A stretch of 53,237 bases of DNA from a virus, in IMG/VR virus record IMGVR_UViG_3300033153_002781, positions 1 through 53,237 of that record; one strand, 5' to 3'. A program made the translations under genes and the position numbers. The notes under the pieces were generated by a model. That model searched no databases, was not told the DNA's origin, and was given only the letters and a program-made list of their open reading frames with translations. Positions 47,562 to 53,237 of the stretch are shown one piece after another. Position 1 is the stretch's first letter. Every line of letters begins with the position of its first letter.

Positions 47562-48229
47562 TAATGAAAATAAAAATAATCAAAGCGATTCGTGGAGGAC
47601 ACATAGTATCTAATTTGAGCTTTAGCACAATCAAACCAGGAATTTATGATGTTGACCACATGAATCCGCAAGGTGCAATATCTATAAAATCAGAGGATGG
47701 TAAAAGGGTAGGTGTAAAGCCAGATGAATTTGAGTTTCTATCAGAAATGGATAGATATTATTGGATTAAGATTGCATATCCAAATATACCATCTGTTACG
47801 AAAACAGGTATTGAAGAACCAAAGTTCGATTATCAGAATGTTGCTATCAATTGGATAATAACAGGTAATGTTGGCAAAAGTTCTAAAACATTATGGGTAG
47901 CAATGTTTGGTATTACATTTGAAGATGAGAGGTTTGGTGATATCCCTTATGATCCTGATGATTTCAGTAGGTGTTACGAACTCATGAAACTAGCTACACC
48001 AGAACAATTAAAAAAGGCTTTGGATGATGTAGTAATCCTTTGTCCAAGATGGATTCCATATGCGCGTGAATGGGATGAATTGGTTGAATTATATGAACAT
48101 GCAAAATCCATAGGCATCTATTCAAAGATGTATGAGTTCATGAAGGAATTAGAGAACGAAGCAAATTCTAATAAGGGTATTGGTGGAGATAAGGGAAGAG
48201 GTTCATCAAGTGAGTTGTCTGATTTATAA
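47558..48229 (+). CDS. Unknown early protein
   Basis: 223 aa from ATG 47558 (GGTGAT four bases upstream; an earlier in-frame start is inside the previous gene). The first 65 residues are strand-rich (IVSNLSFSTIKPGIYDVDHMNPQGAISIKSEDGKRVGVK). The rest is helical and acidic, with ILCPRWIPYAREWDELVEL near 150 and a disordered Gly/Ser end. Not recognised. Confidence 0.6.
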   Translation: MIMKIKIIKAIRGGHIVSNLSFSTIKPGIYDVDHMNPQGAISIKSEDGKRVGVKPDEFEFLSEMDRYYWIKIAYPNIPSVTKTGIEEPKFDYQNVAINWIITGNVGKSSKTLWVAMFGITFEDERFGDIPYDPDDFSRCYELMKLATPEQLKKALDDVVILCPRWIPYAREWDELVELYEHAKSIGIYSKMYEFMKELENEANSNKGIGGDKGRGSSSELSDL

Positions 48230-48241
48230 TGGTAGAAAGAA

Positions 48242-49633
48242 ATGATATCCGAAACCAAGATTAAAGAGCAATACGGCCAGAATCTCATAGATTCATACCT
48301 CAAATTATTCCATAGGAAAATGATCAAGCATTCGGATGTTGGTCAACTCACATTGCACATCATAATAGGACAGCTACCATCCATCAAAAAGATGAGAATT
48401 CATTTCGGTGACAATGAATTGGATCTCAGAATATCAGGATGTCTGTTCAAGCCATCAGGGAGTGGTGGTGGCCGTGGCATGAACTTCTTATTTAAGGTTG
48501 TCAAATCGCTTAATATCAATGCCCAGATAGTTACAAATATAGACCACGAATCGCTCACTGGCACATCAGAAACTGTTAAGGAATATGACCCGAAACAAAA
48601 GAAAGATTGTAAGATTATTAAAATCATCCCGGGCGCATTGGATCCCACGCCAGAACAAGATAGGGATATCATAGATGTTTTAATCATGAATGAGGCTGAT
48701 GTTCTATTTGATCTCAAGTCAACTAAAAAGACTAAGGAAGCAATGTTGGATTTTCAGATTACATTAAATCCAATGGGAACTGATGATAACATAATTGGCG
48801 TAACATTGCCTGATGGTAACTGGCATGAATTCAATCCAGAATGCTCATTGTTTTTTGTATCATATCCACCAGATAACTTCTATGATACCATTGTAAAGCG
48901 CGGTTTCTTACAGCGTATGATAGTCATATTTAACATGCTATCAATAGATGATAGGATAGGGATATCAAAAGAACTCACTGATATGCTAGAATCTAATAAG
49001 TCCAAAGATTCAGAATATGATGACCTGATTGAGAAGTTGGCTTATGTGAACGAATACTGGTCTACCAAGGATGGAATTCAAATTAAGATAGATAAGAAAG
49101 CCAGAAGATGCCTTAAAAATCTTGTGGATGAAATATTCCTGAAATTGAATAATATCAATGAAAGACCAAGGAAATCACTTGAGGAATTCACCCAAAGATG
49201 GATCGAGCATACATGGAAATTAGCATGGCATCACATGATTCTAAGATTGGATGATACCCTCATGCCAGAGGATGTCGAATATGCCAGAGAATATATGATG
49301 CCCATCTGGACTACGCTAATTGGATTGTTCGAGGCTGGATTCACACCAGCTAAGGACAAGAACCGGCGAGAGAAACGCCAGCTGGCAGATGTTATAGAGA
49401 TGTATGAGAATATCTGTAAAAGGGATGGTGTCAAATCTGGCGAAAGGATTAGTAGGAATGAATTGGTTGATAGACTGTCTAAACAATGGGAGCTGGGAGA
49501 TGCCCAAACATTAAGACGTATCAACAAATTTGAGCAAAAGGGTTGGTTCAGACAATCCAAACGCGGTTATAATATGTACATTTCACTGGCTAGAATGCCT
49601 GAATGGTATAAGAACAAGGAGATAACATTATGA
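48242..49633 (+). CDS. AAA-like protein with a degenerate P-loop (DUF3987/MCM-like)
   Basis: 463 aa. A phosphate-binding-loop position reads FKPSGSGGGRGMNFL near residue 63: the Gly framework is kept but the Walker Lys is replaced by Gly/Arg. A Walker-B-like NEADVLFDL (about 152) and PPDNFYDTIVKRGFLQRMIVIF (about 215) resemble the phage DUF3987/primase-helicase type. A C-terminal winged helix (SRNELVDRLSKQW, LRRINKFEQKGWF) at about 405-450 is as in MCM-like helicases. It may be an inactive or regulatory ATPase that cooperates with the D5 helicase. Identity is tentative. Confidence 0.55.
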   Translation: MISETKIKEQYGQNLIDSYLKLFHRKMIKHSDVGQLTLHIIIGQLPSIKKMRIHFGDNELDLRISGCLFKPSGSGGGRGMNFLFKVVKSLNINAQIVTNIDHESLTGTSETVKEYDPKQKKDCKIIKIIPGALDPTPEQDRDIIDVLIMNEADVLFDLKSTKKTKEAMLDFQITLNPMGTDDNIIGVTLPDGNWHEFNPECSLFFVSYPPDNFYDTIVKRGFLQRMIVIFNMLSIDDRIGISKELTDMLESNKSKDSEYDDLIEKLAYVNEYWSTKDGIQIKIDKKARRCLKNLVDEIFLKLNNINERPRKSLEEFTQRWIEHTWKLAWHHMILRLDDTLMPEDVEYAREYMMPIWTTLIGLFEAGFTPAKDKNRREKRQLADVIEMYENICKRDGVKSGERISRNELVDRLSKQWELGDAQTLRRINKFEQKGWFRQSKRGYNMYISLARMPEWYKNKEITL

Positions 49634-49872
49634 CAGAATTTGAAAACTACGATGATGCAAAGGAAAGAATGGCAAAAGTGTTTCATAAATATCAAATTGC
49701 CATATGCGATTGCGATTTGATTATGGATGCTTGCTTTTTTATCTCAGAACTGAACACAAACAAAGATTTCCCAGATGCTTTGAGAGGTGTAATATCAATG
49801 ATCGAGAATGGCCAACATGATTTGGCTATTGAACATTTGAATAAGAGCATAACAGAATTGGAGAGTGACTGA
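49630..49872 (+). CDS. Small acidic protein, unknown
   Basis: 80 aa, ATG 49630 overlapping the previous stop. CDCDLIMDACF near residue 22, the rest helical. Not recognised. Confidence 0.55.
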   Translation: MTEFENYDDAKERMAKVFHKYQIAICDCDLIMDACFFISELNTNKDFPDALRGVISMIENGQHDLAIEHLNKSITELESD

Positions 49873-49873
49873 G

Positions 49874-50110
49874 ATGACAAATAAAGAGATATGCGGAGAG
49901 TGCGGAGTTGAAATGGGGACTGAAAAGAATGGAGTAACCGTATCAGAGCGTGACGGCAACGGTGACCCATATAAGTTATGGCATGCTGATTTGAAGAAGT
50001 GCCATGAGTGTGGTAAGCACGTTGTTTGCAACTTTGCTGACGTTCCATACCTTCAACACCCAGATGCTCAATTGAGCAAAGAATCCGCAATGGCTGATTT
50101 CCGCTTTTGA
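49874..50110 (+). CDS. Small zinc-binding protein
   Basis: 78 aa from ATG 49874 (GGAGAGTG 7 bases upstream; GTG 49865 is possible). CGECGVEMG and CHECGKHVVC form a ribbon around a basic loop; the C-terminal half is disordered. Not recognised. Confidence 0.6.
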   Translation: MTNKEICGECGVEMGTEKNGVTVSERDGNGDPYKLWHADLKKCHECGKHVVCNFADVPYLQHPDAQLSKESAMADFRF

Positions 50111-50122
50111 TGAGGTGATTGA

Positions 50123-50371
50123 ATGGAAATCGAAAGAGAGATGTTCAATGGAAAGCCAGCACAGATAACCCTAATTGCAGAGAACGCTAATGATGTTCAT
50201 GCAATTAATCAACTTCAACAAAAGTACGAGAAGATGTCAACTGATTCTTGGTCATGCGGTAATTGTCATAATATGTTCATTCCAAGTACTAGGGAAATTG
50301 AGGATGAAAGGGCATGTTGTAGACATTGTGGGAACTATCGAGGCAACTGTCCAACAAGTGAGGTGAAATGA
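50123..50371 (+). CDS. Zinc-binding protein with two CxxC pairs
   Basis: 82 aa. A helical N-terminal half (DVHAINQLQQKYEKM) and CGNCHNMFIP ... ACCRHCGNYRGNC at the end. GAGGTGAT lies 6 bases before the ATG. Not recognised. Confidence 0.6.
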   Translation: MEIEREMFNGKPAQITLIAENANDVHAINQLQQKYEKMSTDSWSCGNCHNMFIPSTREIEDERACCRHCGNYRGNCPTSEVK

Positions 50372-50650
50372 ATGGAAGGTCTGATTGATAGAAACAAAAC
50401 AAGCTTGACAATGATGACAACTGAAATGATGCTCGAGATAGCCAAATCTCAAGATGAGATTGTTATGAACAAACTTCAAGCATATTGCGATGACTGCTTG
50501 ACATTGTTTTCAATCAGGGAACTGTATTTGGAAGAACCACCACTGGATGTTATGTCAATGTACAAGAAGCAAGGTGACCATGTGGTGTTCCAAGTGAGGC
50601 AGCAATGTGTGAAACTGATATGCCAAGACTGCAGGGAGGCATTGCAATGA
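50372..50650 (+). CDS. Small protein with a zinc site
   Basis: 92 aa from ATG 50372 (directly after the previous stop). Helical first half; CDDCLTLF near residue 40 and LICQDCREALQ at the end. The strand segment VVFQVRQQ between them suggests a small zinc ribbon domain. Confidence 0.6.
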   Translation: MEGLIDRNKTSLTMMTTEMMLEIAKSQDEIVMNKLQAYCDDCLTLFSIRELYLEEPPLDVMSMYKKQGDHVVFQVRQQCVKLICQDCREALQ

Positions 50651-50808
50651 TGCGCTGTCATATATGCGGTAAGCTATTGGAATGTAAGACTCTTGAAGAG
50701 TATTTCAAAGAGGTATTGGAGGCTCACTTTGAAAACTTGGACATGCTGACGATAGACATTATTGGTGAGGTGGCACATAATGAAGAAGTGGAAGAAGAAA
50801 TGGAATAA
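50647..50808 (+). CDS. Small acidic protein with one CxxC
   Basis: 53 aa from ATG 50647 (overlapping TGA). CHICGKLLEC at the start, then acidic and helical. It overlaps the next gene by 29 bases in another frame. Confidence 0.5.
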   Translation: MMRCHICGKLLECKTLEEYFKEVLEAHFENLDMLTIDIIGEVAHNEEVEEEME

Positions 50809-50905
50809 ATGCCCTAACTGTGGCGGTCATGTGTGGTTTGGCACAAAGACAGTTCAATGCTCAGAGTGTAAGGTTGAATGGAAATATGCTGATGAGGTGA
50901 AATGA
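50780..50905 (+). CDS. 41-residue basic zinc ribbon
   Basis: ATG 50780 lies inside the previous gene. KKWKKKWNKCPNCGGHVWF and QCSECKVEWKY give one ribbon after a basic helix. GGTGG lies upstream of the start. TGA is followed directly by the next ATG. Confidence 0.5.
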   Translation: MKKWKKKWNKCPNCGGHVWFGTKTVQCSECKVEWKYADEVK

Positions 50906-51154
50906 ATGGGAGTTAATTATCAACAGATAAGGGAAATGCGTGAATCTCTGACAGAGTTGAGGAAATGCGGATTTGAATGCGAAGCTGGTGGACTTGAGAG
51001 TAGCGTTGCCTTCCAGACAATACATCTATACCTATGCTGTATGGAGTGTGTTGAACACCCAAATATTTGCCATGTGTGCAATGAAGTGGGACACTGCAAG
51101 CATTGTATTGTTATAGAGGAATACTGTGGACTGAAATTGGATGTGAAAAAATGA
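50906..51154 (+). CDS. Zinc protein with B-box-like Cys spacing
   Basis: 82 aa. A helical N-terminus (YQQIREMRESLTELRKCGFEC), then CCMECVEHPNICHVCNEVGHCKHC: many Cys/His in short spacing, resembling a B-box/ribbon. Possibly protein-binding. Overlaps the next start. Confidence 0.6.
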   Translation: MGVNYQQIREMRESLTELRKCGFECEAGGLESSVAFQTIHLYLCCMECVEHPNICHVCNEVGHCKHCIVIEEYCGLKLDVKK

Positions 51155-51333
51155 GTGAACTAATTCCAGCCATGCCGTTACTGATGTCAGATAATTGGTC
51201 AACAGTCAAATTCAGAGATGTAGAAAATAAGAATTTAGCTATAAATACAACTGCTACACACAAGCAAATACACGATATAAATATTGATAGATGGCTTTCA
51301 CCAATAAGCGCAGGATATATTTTAAAGAAATAA
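51151..51333 (+). CDS. Small protein at the operon end
   Basis: 60 aa from ATG 51151 (ATGA overlap). NKNLAINTTATHKQIHDINIDRWLSPISAGYIL is mixed; no domain recognised. Last gene of the rightward operon. Confidence 0.5.
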   Translation: MSELIPAMPLLMSDNWSTVKFRDVENKNLAINTTATHKQIHDINIDRWLSPISAGYILKK

Positions 51334-51342
51334 TCGTTTAGA

Positions 51343-51359
51343 GGGGTCATTTAAGCCCC
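51343..51359 (+). terminator. Terminator-like hairpin between convergent operons
   Basis: GGGG (51343-51346) and CCCC (51356-51359) can pair around ATTTAA-type bases. It is short and has no strong T-run, so a weak terminator at most. It lies in the gap between the early operon and the leftward tail genes. Confidence 0.35.
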
Positions 51360-51422
51360 ATCTACTATCGGGCATGTGGAAACACGATATTGGATTTATA
51401 ATCGGTTTCTGCTATGCTCGAC

Positions 51423-51539
51423 CTATTGTAATGATAATAATAAGCATATGATGAACACTATCAATGCAAGTATCTTAAGAAAGTCCTTGATTTGTCGCAA
51501 CCGTCTTTCGAGTGCCTCATCAGAATCTACGAGTATCAC
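51423..51539 (-). CDS. 38-residue membrane peptide after the tail hub
   Basis: Begins GTG 51539 overlapping the hub stop (GTGA). An amphipathic N-terminus with charges (DSDEALERRLRQIKDF) then a single hydrophobic helix (LKILALIVFIICLLLSL). The start overlap and clean membrane helix suggest a real gene, such as a holin or spanin-like peptide. Short length makes chance possible. Confidence 0.4.
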   Translation of the reverse strand: MILVDSDEALERRLRQIKDFLKILALIVFIICLLLSLQ

Positions 51540-52630
51540 AAACCCGTAGTGCCATCAAAGAACTGGAATAATGTAGGAACAAAATCTGCAACCTTGAAAG
51601 TGGCTTTCCATCCAGATCCTTTTGAGATTGTATCTGTTATTCCAATCAATCTGAATATGTTGGATGGAAGCTGTGATGCACCATATCTATGATCATTGAC
51701 ATAAACGATATCGCCCACCCTCAATTGTTCCACACCTACACCACTGAAATCCACGAGGACTTTAGGAGATGATTTCTGGTTCCACAATTGCTGAGCTACT
51801 GCCAGTGCATCAGCAACGGTTGTGATTCCAGCATCCTCATGGTATAGATGTTTTGGACTTGAGGGTGGGCTTAATGGGTACACTGCAGATACACCGTCCC
51901 CTTGAACTTTAACATAATTCTTCTTGAATCCATAATTCTTTTTGACACCAATTGATTCTACATGGTGAATAGCAGCTTGTGATGGGATATCTGAATAATT
52001 AGATTCATCCCCTACAATGAATGCGTGGGTTACATTGACCGCGGTCAACTCTTTTGGCGGTCTTACAATGAATCGCCGGTTATCATCTTGATCGTGTGTC
52101 ATTAGCCATTCATAACCACCATATACAACTAATTTCTTAATCTCATCTAGTGCCTTTTCATAAGAGAATGTGTATTCAAAATCAGATGAATTGTCGTCAG
52201 ATGTATTTCTCTGGAACAATTCAGATAATGGTGATGATAGATTCTGATTAAGATATCTGATGTAATCTAATATGTATCCTTTGTCAATTGGATTTCCATA
52301 TGTATTGAATAATGAATCAACAGTGAGTTCATCAAATAGAATTCTTCCAAAATCACGGCCAGTTAATGCCATTCCCAGACTAGCCTTTGCTACTTTCCAC
52401 GATGGATCATCATGATATCCATCAAATAATAGAGGTGGATTATCAGTATCCCATCCTAGCCATGCTTTGATTGGCATATCCTCTAATGATAGATTCGTAT
52501 ATAATCCAGCTGGATTAGGCATACTTATAGAAATTCCAGATAATGCATTAAGAGTCTGGGTAATAGATATTGAATTCCAATGCCTGAACCTTGAATTGTT
52601 CAACTCTAATTTGACACTGGGCTTAATCAT
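51536..52630 (-). CDS. Tail hub / baseplate protein (gpD/gp44 type)
   Basis: 364 aa, ATG 52630 overlapping the adhesin stop. Begins with a beta-rich domain (KLELNNSRFRHWNSISITQTLNALSGISISMPNP), then a SLGMALTGRDFGRILFDELTVDS block, and ends with VDFSGVGVEQLRVGDIVYVND and FRLIGITDTISKGSGWKATFKVAD, a layout of gp27/gp44-like hub proteins that thread the tail tip. The two recurrent motifs GRDFGR and RVGDIVYV support it. It follows the adhesin, so the order is tape measure, small gene, adhesin, hub. Confidence 0.7.
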   Translation of the reverse strand: MIKPSVKLELNNSRFRHWNSISITQTLNALSGISISMPNPAGLYTNLSLEDMPIKAWLGWDTDNPPLLFDGYHDDPSWKVAKASLGMALTGRDFGRILFDELTVDSLFNTYGNPIDKGYILDYIRYLNQNLSSPLSELFQRNTSDDNSSDFEYTFSYEKALDEIKKLVVYGGYEWLMTHDQDDNRRFIVRPPKELTAVNVTHAFIVGDESNYSDIPSQAAIHHVESIGVKKNYGFKKNYVKVQGDGVSAVYPLSPPSSPKHLYHEDAGITTVADALAVAQQLWNQKSSPKVLVDFSGVGVEQLRVGDIVYVNDHRYGASQLPSNIFRLIGITDTISKGSGWKATFKVADFVPTLFQFFDGTTGL

Positions 52631-53237
52631 TCAAATTGCCTCACATCAATCTCCTGGAATGTCATTGAGAACTGGAAGGCTTGCTGGTCATCTACGGCCA
52701 TTGATGGTTTGTGGTCTGTGATTACACCTCTGACCTTACCAAAGAATACCAGATCCAATGTGATTAATTTCGATTTATTATACAGTGTGTGGAAGTAATC
52801 CTTCTCTTCCTCGGCATTTGTCATTCTAGTGGCCAAATCAATATCACAATCTGGATCGTGGTGTTGCCCTGTAAGACTGAATACACGATTCCCACCATCC
52901 ATTGTTTGAACGGTATCATAATCCAATTCAGGATGTGATGTCTTACTAGTCCCTGGTGGTGATGAATCTGATATAGATTCCCAAGGCGACATCAATGATA
53001 CCTCTTCAAATTGGCCTAGCGCATCATATATTGTGATAACTGATTGTACCTCAACACTCAATAATCCAGCCTCATCTTCTACAATGAGTTTTACTGTGTA
53101 TGTTCCAGCTGAGGTGTATTGATGAGATACTGATGATTGAGATGTTTCTAATGTTTCAGTATCACCAAAATCATATTTGTATATTAGAGTTCCACCTTCA
53201 GGGTCTATTGACTGGCTTGCATCTATTAAGACATCAG
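52627..53237 (-). CDS. Modular tail fibre/adhesin, C-terminal part (starts at 2551)
   Basis: This open frame enters from the right edge. It is the continuation of the gene that starts at 2551; bases 53124-53237 duplicate 1-114. It holds the end of the PKD domain (GTYTVKLIVEDEAG) and a 145-residue C-terminal region with no domain I recognise, ending MTFQEIDVRQFE. The stop overlaps the start of the tail hub gene (ATGA at 52627-52630), so the two are probably translationally coupled. A TTG at 53061 would give a 144-aa fragment, but nothing suggests it is a real start because the frame is continuous across the junction. Confidence 0.85.
   Translation of the reverse strand, partial: DVLIDASQSIDPEGGTLIYKYDFGDTETLETSQSSVSHQYTSAGTYTVKLIVEDEAGLLSVEVQSVITIYDALGQFEEVSLMSPWESISDSSPPGTSKTSHPELDYDTVQTMDGGNRVFSLTGQHHDPDCDIDLATRMTNAEEEKDYFHTLYNKSKLITLDLVFFGKVRGVITDHKPSMAVDDQQAFQFSMTFQEIDVRQFE
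53124..53237. repeat. Terminal direct repeat, right copy
   Basis: Exact copy of bases 1-114. Removing one copy gives a circle of 53,123 bp. The repeat lies inside the PKD domain of the split adhesin gene and has no sign of being a mobile element or att site. Confidence 0.95.

Noticed and set aside
52627-53061. Separate 144-residue gene starting at TTG 53061
   Set aside because: The frame is open upstream to the window edge and joins the adhesin across the circle junction with domains continuing, so this is only the C-terminal part.

Overview
The window looks like a complete genome of a tailed virus (Caudoviricetes, siphovirus-like architecture) that infects an archaeon. Bases 1-114 are repeated exactly at 53124-53237, so the assembly probably closes into a circle of about 53,123 bp, or comes from a terminally redundant or circularly permuted molecule. 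An archaeal host is suggested by a tRNA-Gln gene with a textbook bulge-helix-bulge intron at 37/38, by TATA boxes about 25-30 bases upstream of start codons (several apparently leaderless), by a 39-residue ribbon-helix-helix protein, an AbrB-like regulator, an XPF/ERCC4-type nuclease, and a very large number of small zinc-ribbon proteins. The host lineage cannot be named from this sequence. The base composition is AT-rich by eye.

Layout. (1) Virion genes, minus strand, about 19.4 kb down to 1 and continuing across the circle junction to about 51.4 kb: portal-MuF fusion, prohead protease-scaffold fusion, decoration protein, HK97-type major capsid protein, then a block of fibre, lectin-like and membrane genes, a connector, tail completion and terminator candidates, tail tube, a pair of tail-assembly chaperone frames linked by a probable -1 frameshift, tape measure, a 1015-residue modular adhesin split by the window ends, and a tail hub. 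(2) 19.5-20.2 kb, plus strand: three small coupled genes. (3) 20.2-22.1 kb, minus: terminase large subunit and probable small subunit. (4) 22.1-22.4 kb, minus: tRNA-Gln, a degenerate tRNA-like element and tRNA-Met. (5) 22.4-25.2 kb, minus: small regulators and zinc proteins, a structured non-coding stretch, and a beta-barrel repeat protein. (6) 25.6-51.3 kb, plus: integrase and HNH nuclease, a repeat-rich 0.7 kb non-coding region that may be the replication origin, then a long tightly overlapped early/replication operon: YopX-like protein, SNF2 helicase, D5/SF3 helicase, zinc proteins, PAPS-reductase-like protein, AbrB, a 12-bp tandem-repeat gene, RecT-like annealing protein, ASCH protein, ERCC4 nuclease, J-domain protein, Gp37/Gp68-like protein, RecB/Cas4-like nuclease, two DNA methyltransferases, a second HNH nuclease and an AAA-like protein.

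How it fits together. Replication probably relies on host DNA polymerase: no polymerase is visible, but the virus has an SF3 helicase, a Snf2 remodeller, a RecT-type annealase and three kinds of nuclease, suggesting recombination-assisted replication. Neighbouring early genes commonly overlap by ATGA, TGATG or TAATG, so translational coupling is general. The most unusual signals are two uses of the same slippery heptamer directly before TGA (tail chaperone, and HNH-to-methyltransferase), the intron-bearing viral tRNA, a binary 12-bp minisatellite inside a gene, the iteron-like region at 26.6-27.2 kb, and the structured RNA candidate at 23.8-24.0 kb.
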